A DNA stretch of 64,000 nucleotides from DSVZ01 sp037439785 (GCA_037439785.1 JBBIVJ010000018.1:1-64000); one strand, 5' to 3'; shown: positions 7,422 through 16,710, numbered from the stretch's first letter. Numbers and translations: made by a program. The notes: generated from the sequence alone by a model not told the origin.

Positions 7422-9695
7422 ATGTCCGCGACTTTCACCAGTGCCGCCGCAGCGGGTCCCACCGGCGTGGGCGCGGCGGCGCGTGCGTTCTGGGTGGTGC
7501 TGACCGGCAACCCCAATTGCGGCAAGACCACGCTGTTCAACGCCCTGACCGGCCTCCGCGCCAAGGTGGGCAACTACGCCGGCGTCACCGTCGAGCGCAA
7601 GGAAGGCCCGTTGTTGGGAGCCCCGCCGGGGCGGCCGGTGACGATCCTGGACCTGCCCGGCACCTACAGCCTCAGCCCGCAGTCGCTGGACGAGCAGATC
7701 GTCCGCGACGTCCTGCTGGCGCGCCTGCCCGAGGTGCGTCCGCCAGACCTGGTGGTGGTGGTGGTGGATGCCTCGAACCTCGAACGCAACCTCTACTACG
7801 CCACCCAGGTCGTGGAGCTGGGCTACCCCACCCTCATCGCCCTCAACATGGTGGACGTGGCCCGCGACAACGGCCTCAAGGTGGACGCCGCCGGGCTGGC
7901 CCGCCGGCTGGGCGTGCCGGTCTTCCCCCTGGTGGCCAGCACCCGGGAAGGTGCCCCGGCCTTGCGCGCCGAGATTCTCCGCTTGGCCGGCCAGCCCTCC
8001 GCCCCCCTGAACCCCCGCCCCGGCCTGGATTCGCTGCCGCCGACCCTCGAGCGGGAGCTGGTCGCCCTGTGCGACCCCCGTCTCAACGCCGCCCCCCCTG
8101 CGCGCGCCCGTGCCGAGGCGCTCTTGCTGGTCTGCGACGAACCGAACCTCGCGCACAACGCCCGCTTCCACCATCCCGGCATGGAAGCGGCCGTGCAGGC
8201 GGCGCGGCAGCGGCTGGAGGCCGCCGGGGTGGACTGGCGCACCGCCGCCATCGAAGGGCGCTACCAACTGGCCCGGGCGCTGCACGATGCCGCGGTCGTC
8301 TCCCGCCTGCCGCTGGGGGAGAGCACCAGCGACCGGCTGGACCGCATCTTCACGCACAAGGTGTGGGGTTCGCTGATCTTCTTTGCCCTGATGGCGCTGA
8401 TGTTTCAAAGCATCTTCACCTTCGCCCAGGTGCCGATGGACCTGCTGGAAGTGGGCTTCGGCTGGCTGGGGCGGCAGGTGGGGACGCTGTTGCCGCCGGG
8501 CGACCTGCGCAGCTTGCTGGTGGACGGGGTGATTGCCGGGGTGGGGGCGGTGGTGGTGTTTCTGCCGCAAATCTGCCTGCTGTTCCTGTTCCTGGGCCTG
8601 CTGGAGGACACCGGCTACATGGCCCGCGCCGCCTTCCTCATGGACCGGCTCATGAGCAAGGTGGGGTTGCATGGCAAGAGCTTCATCCCCCTGCTGGGCT
8701 CCTTCGCCTGCGCCATCCCCGGCATCATGGCCACCCGCACCATCGAGCATCCCAAGGACCGCCTGGTGACCATCCTGGTGGCGCCGTTGATGACCTGCTC
8801 GGCGCGGCTGCCGGTGTACACGCTCCTGATTGCCGCCTGCATTCCCGATCAGCCGGTGCTGGGGTGGTTCCGGCTCCAGGGCCTGACCCTGATGGGGCTG
8901 TACCTGCTGGGCATCCTGCTGGCGCTGGGCATGGCCTGGACTTTCAAGAAGACCCTGCTGCGCGGCCACACGCCGGTGCTGATTCTGGAATTGCCGCCCT
9001 ACAAGCGACCCACCCTGCCGGTGCTGCTGGGCCACATGTGGGAGCGGGCCAGGTTGTTTCTGCGCAAGGCCGGCACGGTCATCCTGGGCTTCAACATCCT
9101 GCTCTGGTTCCTGGCTTCCTACCCCCGACACGCGGACCTTGAGTCCCCGCTCCGGGCGCAACTGGAGACGCTGAACGCGCGGTTGGCGACGGCGGAGGAC
9201 CCGAGCCGGCGGGAGGCCCTGGAGGCGGAGGTGGCGGCGGCGGAAACCCACCTGGCCAGCACCCGCCTGCGCCACAGCTTCGCCGGCGGCCTGGGCCACG
9301 TGGTCGAACCGCTGCTGCGGCCGCTGGGCTTTGACTGGCAGATCGGCATCGGCATCGTCAGCTCCTTTGCCGCGCGGGAGGTCTTCGTCAGCACCATGTC
9401 GGTGGTGTACAACGTCAGCAGCAGCGGCGACCCCGACGCGGAGGTCCGCACCCTGGCCACGGTGCTCCAGCAGCAGCGGCGCCCGGACGGCACGCCCGTT
9501 TACACGCTTCTGACCGGGCTGACGTTGCTGGTCTTTTACGTGGCCGCCCTCCAGTGTGCCAGCACGGTGGCGGTGGTGCGCCGCGAGACCAACTCCTGGA
9601 AGTGGCCGCTGTTCCAGTGGCTGTACCTGGGCCTGCTGGCCTGGGGCCTGGCCTTCCTGACCCGCACGGTGGGCCTGGCCCTGGGGGGTTCCTGA
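7422..9695 (+). CDS. feoB: Ferrous iron transport protein B
   Basis: 757 residues. FeoB is the inner-membrane Fe(II) permease with a cytoplasmic G-domain. G1 is GNPNCGKT (29-36), the G3 region is LDLPGTYSLSP, and G4 is NMVD (about 145). The membrane part starts near residue 308 (KVWGSLIFFALMALMF) and includes the Gate motif LLGSFACAIPGIMATR and the second Gate region around VSSFAAREVFVSTMS. Between them, about residues 570-620, lies a charged coiled-coil-like loop. ATG at 7422. Together with the two upstream feoA genes this forms a complete Feo system. Confidence 0.97.
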   Translation: MSATFTSAAAAGPTGVGAAARAFWVVLTGNPNCGKTTLFNALTGLRAKVGNYAGVTVERKEGPLLGAPPGRPVTILDLPGTYSLSPQSLDEQIVRDVLLARLPEVRPPDLVVVVVDASNLERNLYYATQVVELGYPTLIALNMVDVARDNGLKVDAAGLARRLGVPVFPLVASTREGAPALRAEILRLAGQPSAPLNPRPGLDSLPPTLERELVALCDPRLNAAPPARARAEALLLVCDEPNLAHNARFHHPGMEAAVQAARQRLEAAGVDWRTAAIEGRYQLARALHDAAVVSRLPLGESTSDRLDRIFTHKVWGSLIFFALMALMFQSIFTFAQVPMDLLEVGFGWLGRQVGTLLPPGDLRSLLVDGVIAGVGAVVVFLPQICLLFLFLGLLEDTGYMARAAFLMDRLMSKVGLHGKSFIPLLGSFACAIPGIMATRTIEHPKDRLVTILVAPLMTCSARLPVYTLLIAACIPDQPVLGWFRLQGLTLMGLYLLGILLALGMAWTFKKTLLRGHTPVLILELPPYKRPTLPVLLGHMWERARLFLRKAGTVILGFNILLWFLASYPRHADLESPLRAQLETLNARLATAEDPSRREALEAEVAAAETHLASTRLRHSFAGGLGHVVEPLLRPLGFDWQIGIGIVSSFAAREVFVSTMSVVYNVSSSGDPDAEVRTLATVLQQQRRPDGTPVYTLLTGLTLLVFYVAALQCASTVAVVRRETNSWKWPLFQWLYLGLLAWGLAFLTRTVGLALGGS

Positions 9696-9813
9696 GCGGC
9701 GCGGGCGGCACCGCCGCGGCCGCGGCCGCGGAAGCGAAGGTGGAACAGTGAAGGGGTGAAAGGGGAAACGGATTAATCGAAAAGGGCGGAAACCCTCCTT
9801 CCGCGGAAAGCGG

Positions 9814-9849
9814 AGCGAGTAGTGAGGAGCGAGTGGTGAGGAGCGAGAA
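9814..9849. repeat. 14-bp tandem repeat (2.6 units)
   Basis: AGCGAGTAGTGAGG (9814-9827), AGCGAGTGGTGAGG (9828-9841) and the start of a third unit, AGCGAGAA (9842-9849). Similar GAGCGAG/GTGAGGAGC sequence recurs at about 16430-16458 (opposite strand) and 21731-21760, each time next to palindromic repeats. Confidence 0.7.
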
Positions 9850-9998
9850 TCGTGCATCGAAGCTGTTTTTTGCGCGAGCGATCCCATCGGACCCTGGTCT
9901 TCGGCCTTTGGCCGCTCAGGCCCGGCTGCACGCCCGGGCGCCGGCGGATTTCTGCCGCGTCTCCTCGGTGGCTGCGCGCTGGCGGTGATTCCTTGCTG

Positions 9999-10047
9999 AA
10001 AAGCGGCAGAGGACTGCCGCACTCCAGGACGCTGCCGCGCGGAAGGG
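9999..10047. repeat. Palindromic intergenic repeat, short copy
   Basis: Contains a 7-bp perfect hairpin with a 4-nt loop (GCGGCAG-AGGA-CTGCCGC), then ACTCC, GACGCTG and the GCGCGGAAGGG block. The same order of blocks is found, longer, at about 22262-22409 and about 16563-16710. This copy stops after GGAAGGG. Confidence 0.7.
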
Positions 10048-10138
10048 ACAATCCACCCCCTTGCCGCGGCGGCTGCGGGTAAACGCGGGTTGGTGGCTGG
10101 CGCGGGTGCCGCGCTCGGTCGGAGCGCTCGCGGGGCAT

Positions 10139-11695
10139 TCAGGCGAGGTTGCCCATGCCCAGCAGGAACATGATGTTGTTGGGCGTGGCCTTGAGTTTGC
10201 CCAGCAGCAGTTCCATCGCTTCGACCGGGGGCACGCCGGTGAGGGCACGGCGGAGCACAACGATTTTCTGGTACTCGTCCGGGTGGTAGAGCAGCTCTTC
10301 CTTGCGGGTGCCGGAGCGTTCGATGTTGATCGAGGGGAAGATGCGGCGGTCCACCAGCGCGCGGTCCAGGTGCACCTCCATGTTGCCGGTGCCCTTGAAC
10401 TCCTCGAAGATGACCTCGTCCATGCGGCTGCCGGTGTCAATCAGGGCGGTGGCCATGATGGTCAGCGAGCCGCCCTCCTCGATGTTGCGGGCGGCGCCGA
10501 AGAAGCGCTTGGGTTTGTGCAGGGCGTTGGCGTCCACGCCGCCGGAGAGGATTTTGCCCGAGTGGGGCTGGACGGTGTTGTAGGCGCGGGCCAGGCGGGT
10601 GATCGAGTCGAGCAGGATCATGACGTCGCGTTTGTGCTCGACCATGCGCTTGGCCTTTTCGATGACCATTTCGGCCACCTGGACGTGGCGTTCGGGCGGT
10701 TCGTCGAAGGTCGAGCTGATGACCTCTGCGCCCTTGCAGGAGCGTTCCATGTCGGTGACCTCCTCGGGCCGCTCGTCAATGAGCAGGATGATGAGGTACA
10801 CCTCGGGGTTGTTCTTGAGGACGGCGTTGGCCAGTTTCTGCATGAGGACGGTCTTGCCGGTGCGGGGCGGGGCCACGATCAGACCGCGCGTGCCCTTGCC
10901 AATGGGGCAGACCAGGTCCAGGACGCGGGTGGAGAGTTCCTCGGGGGTGGTTTCGAGCAGGAGGCGCTTGTTGGGGAACAGCGGGGTGAGGTTCTCGAAG
11001 TGGGTCTTGTCCTTGGCCTTTTCCGGGTCCTCCTTGTCCACCGCCTCGATCTTGAGCAGGGCGAAGAATTTTTCCTTCTCCTTGGGGGGCCGGATTTGTC
11101 CGGCCACCAGGTCGCCGGTCTGCAGGTTGAAGCGGCGGATTTGCGAGGGCGAGACGTACACGTCCTCGGGGCAGGGCAGGTAGTTGAAGCTCTGCGAGCG
11201 GAGGAAGCCGTAGCCCTCGGGCATGATCTCCAGCACGCCCTCGGCAAACAGGATGCCGTTGCGCTCCGCGTTCTTCTTCAGAATCTCGAAGATGACCTCG
11301 TGTTTCTTGAGGGTGCCGAAGTTCTCGATGTTCCACTCGCGGGCCCACTGGCTCAGCTCCGGCATGGTCATGGCCTGGAGCCGGGCGATGTTGAGGGTTT
11401 GGCCCTGGGGCAGGGGCGGGGCCGGCTGGGGCGGCGGGACGGGTTCTTCCTCGGGCTCCTGGGGCAGTCCCTCGAGGGGTGGACGGGGGGCAGGGGGAGA
11501 CGCCTTGACCACCAGTTCGGGTTCCTCGGGGGCGGGCGGGGGTGGGGACGCCGCGGGGCGCAATTCATCCGCGGCGGCGGCCGCCTCCGGCGCAGGGGCC
11601 GCGACGGGGGTCTCGCTGCTGGCCCGGGCTTTGGTGCGCCGGCGGGCGGGCGCGGGGGCTTCGGTGGCCGGTTTGGCAGACTTGGCTCTGGGCAT
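10139..11695 (-). CDS. rho: Transcription termination factor Rho
   Basis: 518 residues from the chosen start. Rho is the hexameric RNA helicase that terminates transcripts. The N-terminal 120 or so residues are a proline/alanine/glutamate-rich extension. They are followed by the Rho N-terminal helical domain (ARLQAMTMPELSQWAREW), the RNA-binding cold-shock-like domain (GVLEIMPEGYGFLRS) and the ATPase domain with Walker A APPRTGKT, LLIDERPEEVTDM, Walker B VMILLDSITRLARAYN and the C-terminal GSLTIMATALIDTGSRMDEVIFEEFKG-type region. Alternative in-frame ATGs lie at 11743 and 11800; none has a Shine-Dalgarno. 11695 was picked because the lysine/alanine-rich linker starts there (MPRAKSAKP). Confidence 0.94.
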   Translation of the reverse strand: MPRAKSAKPATEAPAPARRRTKARASSETPVAAPAPEAAAAADELRPAASPPPPAPEEPELVVKASPPAPRPPLEGLPQEPEEEPVPPPQPAPPLPQGQTLNIARLQAMTMPELSQWAREWNIENFGTLKKHEVIFEILKKNAERNGILFAEGVLEIMPEGYGFLRSQSFNYLPCPEDVYVSPSQIRRFNLQTGDLVAGQIRPPKEKEKFFALLKIEAVDKEDPEKAKDKTHFENLTPLFPNKRLLLETTPEELSTRVLDLVCPIGKGTRGLIVAPPRTGKTVLMQKLANAVLKNNPEVYLIILLIDERPEEVTDMERSCKGAEVISSTFDEPPERHVQVAEMVIEKAKRMVEHKRDVMILLDSITRLARAYNTVQPHSGKILSGGVDANALHKPKRFFGAARNIEEGGSLTIMATALIDTGSRMDEVIFEEFKGTGNMEVHLDRALVDRRIFPSINIERSGTRKEELLYHPDEYQKIVVLRRALTGVPPVEAMELLLGKLKATPNNIMFLLGMGNLA

Positions 11696-12262
11696 GGCAA
11701 ATTTGTTGTTCAGGTCGGACGCAAGGTCCGTTTGCACCGCCATTGTCGGGGGTGCGGGCGCCCGGGAACGCCCACGGTTTCGGGTGTCCGCTGCGGCCAT
11801 TTCGGGCTGTCGTCCGGAATAAACCCACTGAACAGTGCCGCCGATTCGCGCTACGGCCCGACAGGTGGAACAGGAATCGCAGGCTTCAGCCGGCCGGTCG
11901 CAGTCCTGCTGCGCCGGGGGAAATGGCAGTCAATGGCCGAAAACTGGACCGGGAGGCCGCGGTCGTCAAGGTCTTTGCGGCCGGGATGGGCGGTACCCGC
12001 AGGGCCGCCCGGAGCGGGCACGCCGAAGGCGCGAGCAGGGGAGATTGCCGTGGCGGAACGTTTTGTCAGACTCGGGGCAGTGAAGATGCGTGAGTTACCC
12101 CAATTACCACGGGCTGCCGGCAGCCGGGGCCTTTCTCTAGGCCCGGCGCAGTCCGGGGCCCTGTCCGGCACCAGTGACCCCGGCGAGAAAGCCTCCACCC
12201 GGTCCGGGCCGGACCGCCCTGCCGGGCTGAAGCCACGACGGTCTTCCTCACCTTTCGTGTCC
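11696..12262. other. Divergent spacer between rho and dus
   Basis: 567 nt between divergent genes (part may belong to a longer rho N-terminus, up to 11800). A 12-bp perfect palindrome CACTGAACAGTG lies at 11826-11837, and a GGCTGCCGGCAGCC palindrome lies near 12110-12124. No RNA gene or well-scoring promoter was recognised. Open frames here are arginine/proline-rich and look non-coding. Confidence 0.5.
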
Positions 12263-13330
12263 ATGACGGGCCACGTCTCCGCCCAGCTTGCGGCGCGGTT
12301 GAAGGCCCGGTTGGCCGGCCCCGACCCCGTCCTGGCGCTGGCCCCGATGCAGGACATCACCGACCTGGGCTTTTGGGGTCTGTTGCATCGCTACGGCGGG
12401 CCGGACGTGTATTTCACCGAGTACTTCCGGGTCCTGCCGCACTCGACCCCTGAGCGCTGGATCGTGGAATCCATCACCGCCAATCCCACCGGCCGGCCGG
12501 TGGTGGCGCAGTTGATTGGCCACGACATCCCGGCGCTGGTGCGCACGGCCCGCTGGCTGGAATCCCTGCCCGTGGCCGGGGTGGACTTGAACCTCGGCTG
12601 TCCGGCGCCGGTGGTGTACCGCAAGTGCGCCGGCGGCGGTCTCCTGCGCGACCTGGCGCAGGTGGACGCCATCCTCAAGGCCCTGCGCCAGGCCGTGAGG
12701 GTGAACCTGAGTGTGAAAACGCGCGTCGGGTTCGATTCGGCCGGGGGCTTCGAGGCGTTGCTGGACGTGCTTGCGGCTCATCCACTCGACTGGGTGACGG
12801 TGCACGGCCGCACGGTCCGCGATGGCTACCGCAGCGCGGTCCGCTATGACCTGATCGCCCGCGCCGCGCAGCGTCTGCCCTGCCCGGTCTTCGCCAACGG
12901 CAACCTCCACGCCCCCGCTCAGGCGCGGCGCGTGTGGGCGGAGACCGGTGTCCGGGGGTTGATGATCGGGCGCGGCGCCATCCGCCATCCCTGGCTGTTT
13001 GCGCAAATCCGCAGGGCCCTGCGGGGTGAACCTCCCGTCCCCCCCACCGGCCGCGAGGTCCTGGGCTACCTGCACGCCCTGTGGGACGCCACGGCCGCTC
13101 CCGAGCTGAGCGAGCGGGCGCACGTGCAGCGGATCAAAAAGCATCTGAATTTTGTGGCCCCGGGAATCGAACCCACCGGCCGTTTTCTCGACGCCTGCCG
13201 CCGGGCCGTCCAGGCCGCGGAACTTTTCGCCATCTGGGAACATCACCTGGCCCATGACCGGCCGCTGACCCTGGAGCCGTTGCCCCTGCCCCTGGGGGAG
13301 CGCGATGTGCTGGCGGGGGTGCACGTCTGA
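12263..13330 (+). CDS. dus: tRNA-dihydrouridine synthase family protein
   Basis: 355 residues, a flavin-dependent enzyme that reduces uridines in tRNA. The TIM barrel shows ALAPMQDITD (FMN site), TEYFR, VAQLIGHD, DLNLGCPAPVVYRKCAGGGLL with the catalytic cysteine C122, SVKTRVGF with K152, WVTVHGRT, FANGNL and LMIGRGAIRHPWLF. The C-terminal helical domain follows. The ATG at 12263 gives a normal length; a long upstream extension in frame is the antisense of rho and is not used. Which Dus subgroup it belongs to is not clear from motifs alone. Confidence 0.93.
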   Translation: MTGHVSAQLAARLKARLAGPDPVLALAPMQDITDLGFWGLLHRYGGPDVYFTEYFRVLPHSTPERWIVESITANPTGRPVVAQLIGHDIPALVRTARWLESLPVAGVDLNLGCPAPVVYRKCAGGGLLRDLAQVDAILKALRQAVRVNLSVKTRVGFDSAGGFEALLDVLAAHPLDWVTVHGRTVRDGYRSAVRYDLIARAAQRLPCPVFANGNLHAPAQARRVWAETGVRGLMIGRGAIRHPWLFAQIRRALRGEPPVPPTGREVLGYLHALWDATAAPELSERAHVQRIKKHLNFVAPGIEPTGRFLDACRRAVQAAELFAIWEHHLAHDRPLTLEPLPLPLGERDVLAGVHV

Positions 13331-13444
13331 ACGTCAGCCTTTCGCGCTGGCCCGGCCGGCGGGCTCAAGGCCGCTTAACCCGGCGAGCACGGGACCTGAT
13401 TTTCCGATTGGACAAACCGACGCGCCGGGGCATTTTTCGAACGT

Positions 13445-13462
13445 GACATCGGCCACGATGTC
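13445..13462. promoter_or_regulatory. Perfect inverted repeat upstream of the 54-residue gene
   Basis: GACATCG and CGATGTC (7-bp arms) are separated by GCCA. It lies 121 nt before the small gene's ATG and 115 nt after the dus stop. It could be an operator or an RNA hairpin; no T-tract follows, so it is not an intrinsic terminator. Confidence 0.35.
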
Positions 13463-13582
13463 CAACCAGTGGTCATGACCCGGCCGAGGCTTGCGCAACT
13501 GGACCCAGGACCGCTGGCGGTATCGCCGCCCGGTTCCCCCTTCGCCGCCCCGGCAGGTTCTCAACCCCAAGGAAAGGTCGCC

Positions 13583-13747
13583 ATGTCCAAATCCTTCGAA
13601 CGCCTGGCCCATGCCTTGCGGAACGTCAAACACCCCTTCCGGCAGGTGGACGACCGGCCGGACAAGCCCAAGAAACACCGCTACGAGCGCCGCAAGGTGC
13701 GCGAGGTTCTGCGTTACGGTGACTGGTCCGAGGAATTGAGTTCATAG
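13583..13747 (+). CDS. Small basic hypothetical protein (54 residues)
   Basis: A 54-residue protein starting MSKSFERLAHALRNVKHPF, rich in lysine/arginine in its middle (DKPKKHRYERRKVREVL) and acidic at the end (DWSEELSS). The ATG at 13583 has a good ribosome site (AAGGAAAGG, about 6 nt away), which the earlier in-frame starts lack. No signal peptide or membrane segment. I do not recognise the family; the charge pattern would fit an RNA- or ribosome-associated protein but that is a guess. It stands alone between dus and a minus-strand isomerase-like gene. Confidence 0.65.
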   Translation: MSKSFERLAHALRNVKHPFRQVDDRPDKPKKHRYERRKVREVLRYGDWSEELSS

Positions 13748-13913
13748 CCGGCGCGGCGACGCGCCCTCTCCGCCGTCACCCCCAAAGCGCCGCCCCCGAG
13801 CGGCGCCCGGGCCCAAAGGGATTCAGCTTCGCCTGCCTGGTCGAGGCGAGAAGGCAGATGTTCCCGCGAGCAGGCGGAAGGTCGGCGCAGAGTGGCAGCG
13901 GCGCCGCCGCCGC

Positions 13914-14828
13914 TCAGGCGAAGAAGGGTTCCAGCACGTTGCGGGCGACCTTCAGCGCCCGCTGTCGGCCGGCCAGGCTGTTGCCGAAGGTGTCGTCCTC
14001 GACCTCGATGCAGACCGGGCCGTCGTAGCCCACCTCCTGCACCGCGGCCATGAAGCGGGCCCAGTCAATGTCGCCGTAGCCGGGGATGCGTGGTTGATGC
14101 CATTCCAGCGGGTAGGCGAAGATGCCCACCCCGTTCAGGTGCTCCCAGCGGATGCGCACGTCCTTGGCGTGCATGTGAAACAACTTGCCCTTGAACTCGG
14201 CCAGCGGCGCGGCCGGGTCCATGAACTGGAGGATGAAGTGCGAGGGGTCGTAGTTGAGGCCGAAGTGGTCGCTGGGGATGTCATGGAAGGCGCGGCGCCA
14301 GATCGCCGGCGTGGTCATGAGGTTCTTGCCTCCCGGCCACTCGTCACGCGTGAAGGACATCGGGCAGTTTTCAATGCCGATCTTGATGCCGTGGTCCTCG
14401 GCAAACCGGATCAGCGGCCGCCAGACCTTCAGAAACCGCGGCCAGTTCTCGTCCACGGTCCGGGTCCAGTCGCGGCCGATGAAGGTGTTGACGTGCTGCA
14501 GGCCGAGCAGTCCCGCCGCTACGATGACCTTCTTGAGGTGCTCGACCGCGCGGCGGGACACTACCGGGTCCGGGTCCAGCGGGTTGGGATAGTAGCCCAG
14601 GCCGCTGATGGCCACGCCGTGCTCGCGCGCCAGGCCGAGCACTTCCTCGGCGCGGGTCCGGTTGAAGCCCACCACGTCCACGTGGGTGACGCCGGCGAAC
14701 TTGCGTTCGGCCTTGCCCACCGGCCAGCACATCAGCTCGACACAGGCGAAGCGCTCGGCGCGGGCAAAGCGCAGGACTTCTTCCAGGGACAGGTCCGGGA
14801 GGATGGCGGAGACGAATCCAAGTTGCAT
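13914..14828 (-). CDS. Sugar phosphate isomerase/epimerase (xylose isomerase-like TIM barrel)
   Basis: 304 residues. The sequence fits the AP-endonuclease-2/xylose-isomerase-like barrel: likely metal ligands are the glutamate in GIENCP, aspartate and histidine in NYDPSH, histidine in FHMHAKD and glutamate in CIEVEDDTF. Such enzymes interconvert inositols, keto-sugars or sugar phosphates; the substrate cannot be named here. No signal peptide, so cytoplasmic. It lies 51 nt after the exported FG-GAP gene on the same strand and may be co-transcribed with it. Confidence 0.88.
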   Translation of the reverse strand: MQLGFVSAILPDLSLEEVLRFARAERFACVELMCWPVGKAERKFAGVTHVDVVGFNRTRAEEVLGLAREHGVAISGLGYYPNPLDPDPVVSRRAVEHLKKVIVAAGLLGLQHVNTFIGRDWTRTVDENWPRFLKVWRPLIRFAEDHGIKIGIENCPMSFTRDEWPGGKNLMTTPAIWRRAFHDIPSDHFGLNYDPSHFILQFMDPAAPLAEFKGKLFHMHAKDVRIRWEHLNGVGIFAYPLEWHQPRIPGYGDIDWARFMAAVQEVGYDGPVCIEVEDDTFGNSLAGRQRALKVARNVLEPFFA

Positions 14829-14879
14829 GGGAGTCGGGGGAGTTGAGGGTTAGGGGGGAAATGATCTCCGGCGTGGCGA

Positions 14880-16217
14880 TCAGGGCGTGGGCGGGCGGGG
14901 CTTGGGCTGCGCGACTTCCCATTCGGCCTCGCTCACGCGCCGGATTTTCTGGAGGAAGACGTGGGCGCCCTTCTTGTTGCCCACCACGATGTCCGGCCGG
15001 CCGTCGCCGTTGACGTCGGTGGCCAGCACCTGCGTGCCCACCCCGGAGTCGTTGTCAATGAGGTGGGGCACCCAGTCCACCGCCCCGCCCGGCCCGCGCA
15101 CCAGCTTGAACCAGTACAAGACGGCTGGCGCGTTGGGCTCGGGGTCGCCGTCCGGCCCGTGCGCCCAGAAGCGCTTGCCGGTGATCAGGTCCTTGAGCCC
15201 GTCGCCGTCCACGTCCACCAGGTCCAGCGCGTGGGGCTGGGTGAACTGGACGCCGTAGCGGTTGTCTTCGGGCTTTTTGTTCATGAAGACGTGGGGCCGG
15301 AAGGAAATCCGCCCCTCCGCGCGCGTCTGCTCGTACCAGGCCAGGCCGTAGCCGTGGGCGGCCAGACAGGTGATGACGTCGTTCCAGCCATCGCCGTTGA
15401 CGTCGTAGGCGAACAGTTGCGCTCCGCCCGCCGGCACGGCCGGATCGGGCGGGCAAAAGGGGTGGGAGTGGAAGGTCCAGACCGGGTCGCCGGCCAGCGT
15501 CGGCGGTTGCTCCCACCAGCCGTTGGACTCGAGCAGGTCCGACCGGCCGTCGCCGTTGACATCGCCCACTCCCAGCCCGTGGGTGAAGCGGTGGTAGTTC
15601 TTGTTGGGGGAGAGGGGATGGAACGTCCAGGGCGCGGTCGGCCGGGCCGGATCGGGTTGGGCATAACCGAAAAAGCCCTTCGAGTTGCAGACCAGCTCGG
15701 GGCGCCCGTCCCCGGTCAGGTCGGTGAAAGCGGGGGATTCATTGTCGGTGACCTCCAGGGCCAGGTGGCGGGTCCAGTGACCGGGCTGGCCACGCGGGTT
15801 TTCAAACCACCAGGCCTGCTCGCCCGGGATGCCGACGGTGAGGATGTCGGTCCAGCCGTCGCCGTTGAAGTCGTGCGTCCAGGTGAAGAAACAGTCCGAG
15901 TAGGCGTTGCGTGTGCCCAGGGCGCCCTCGTAGCCGGGGATGGTTTGCTCCGCGCCGTCCGGCGCCCTGACCTTGAAGCAATTGGTGGCGGGCCGGTACT
16001 CGTGGCGGATTTTGAAGTCCGGGCCGGCAAACCAGAACGGCCCGTAGGCCACGTCCCGCTGGCCGTCCCGGTTGAAGTCGCCCACGTGGGCGCCTTCGGC
16101 CCAAAATTCCGGCGTGAGCTGGATTTTGCGGAAGGCATGCAGGGTCTTGTCCGCCGCGGCGGCGGAGAGGACCAGCCAGCCCAGACCACAGCCAAACAGG
16201 GGGGACCACAAATGCAT
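14880..16217 (-). CDS. Exported FG-GAP/VCBS repeat protein
   Basis: 445 residues with an N-terminal signal peptide (MHLWSPLFGCGLGWLVLSAA, cleavage near 22). At least seven FG-GAP calcium-loop motifs are visible, for example DFNRDGQRD, DFNGDGWTD, DLTGDGRPE, DVNGDGRSD, DVNGDGWND, DVDGDGLKD and DVNGDGRPD, spread through the protein, so a seven-bladed beta-propeller is expected. Such proteins are common in Verrucomicrobiota and Planctomycetota and are thought to act at the surface or in the periplasm; the ligand is unknown. The ATG at 16217 is used because the signal peptide begins there; a longer in-frame opening has arginine-rich non-signal sequence. Confidence 0.9.
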   Translation of the reverse strand: MHLWSPLFGCGLGWLVLSAAAADKTLHAFRKIQLTPEFWAEGAHVGDFNRDGQRDVAYGPFWFAGPDFKIRHEYRPATNCFKVRAPDGAEQTIPGYEGALGTRNAYSDCFFTWTHDFNGDGWTDILTVGIPGEQAWWFENPRGQPGHWTRHLALEVTDNESPAFTDLTGDGRPELVCNSKGFFGYAQPDPARPTAPWTFHPLSPNKNYHRFTHGLGVGDVNGDGRSDLLESNGWWEQPPTLAGDPVWTFHSHPFCPPDPAVPAGGAQLFAYDVNGDGWNDVITCLAAHGYGLAWYEQTRAEGRISFRPHVFMNKKPEDNRYGVQFTQPHALDLVDVDGDGLKDLITGKRFWAHGPDGDPEPNAPAVLYWFKLVRGPGGAVDWVPHLIDNDSGVGTQVLATDVNGDGRPDIVVGNKKGAHVFLQKIRRVSEAEWEVAQPKPRPPTP

Positions 16218-16480
16218 GGGCCCTGTCTGGCACGGCCGGCCCGGAGGGTCAAGCCGGGGGAATGGCCCGGCGGCAGGGCGAAGGCCATTTGCGCTCCGGC
16301 GCGGCGGGCGGATCACCCGGCGCAGAATCCGACCGCGGGGCGGACCAGCCATCGAGGCGTGAGCAGCGCGCATCGAACAGCAGGAGCTCAGCGCGGCCAA
16401 CTGCGCCTGACTTCTGAGGGTTGGTTTCTCAATTCGCGCTCCCTGCTCCTCACTCCCCTGGCCGGCATCTGGCATCTGTA

Positions 16481-16525
16481 GGTGGGAAGCGCGGGCGTCT
16501 CGCCCGCCGGCTTCGGCGTCCCACC
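16481..16525. repeat. TCT-loop hairpin repeat (variant stem)
   Basis: The inner stem GCGGGCG-TCT-CGCCCGC (16491-16507) is perfect, and an outer pair GGTGGGA (16481-16487) / TCCCACC (16519-16525) closes it. It has the same TCT triloop and stem length as the hairpins of the 21851-21970 array and of 33181-33197, but two base pairs are exchanged consistently on both sides. Confidence 0.7.
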
Positions 16526-16562
16526 AAACCCACCGACCGCCGGGACGCCATCCGACCCGGCT

Positions 16563-16710
16563 CCAAAAGGCGGCGGAGGATTGCCGTACTCCTGGTTGCG
16601 CTCGCGCGGAAGGGCCGCCTGGTCAGGGGCGCCAGCTCATGGAGTGCCTGCCGGCGAGGCGTACGCAGACTGGCGCCGGTCTTCTGGCGCTTTGCGCCGC
16701 CGGCTGCCCC
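16563..16710. repeat. Palindromic intergenic repeat, long copy
   Basis: Aligns block by block with 22262-22409: GGCGGAGGATTGCCG, TACTCC, GCGCGGAAGGGCCGCC, GGGCGCCAGCT, TGGAGTGCCTGCC, ACGCAGACTGGCGCCGG and TCTTCTGGCGCTTTG. Differences are mostly substitutions, some of them disturbing the hairpins, so this looks like an older or decayed copy. Confidence 0.7.

Larger units (their letters stand above)
9696..10138. other. Repeat-bearing spacer between feoB and rho
   Basis: 443 nt between two convergent genes. In order it holds a purine-rich tract (about 9745-9775), a 14-bp tandem repeat (9814-9849) and one short copy of a palindromic repeat element (9999-10047). Open frames exist on both strands but have no recognisable product and share their sequence with non-coding repeats at 16.5 and 22.3 kb. 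A six-T run near 9863 is not preceded by a stem. Confidence 0.6.

Noticed and set aside
9858..9880. Six-T run as a terminator for feoB
   Set aside because: There is no GC hairpin immediately before the Ts, and the distance to the feoB stop is about 165 nt.
6903..10022. A 1039-codon minus-strand open frame opposite feoA/feoB
   Set aside because: It is a shadow frame of feoB with histidine/glutamine/arginine-rich composition and no domain; feoB is unambiguous.
11851..12360. Minus-strand 169-codon frame in the rho/dus spacer
   Set aside because: It overlaps the dus start antisense, lacks a ribosome site and has no protein-like composition.
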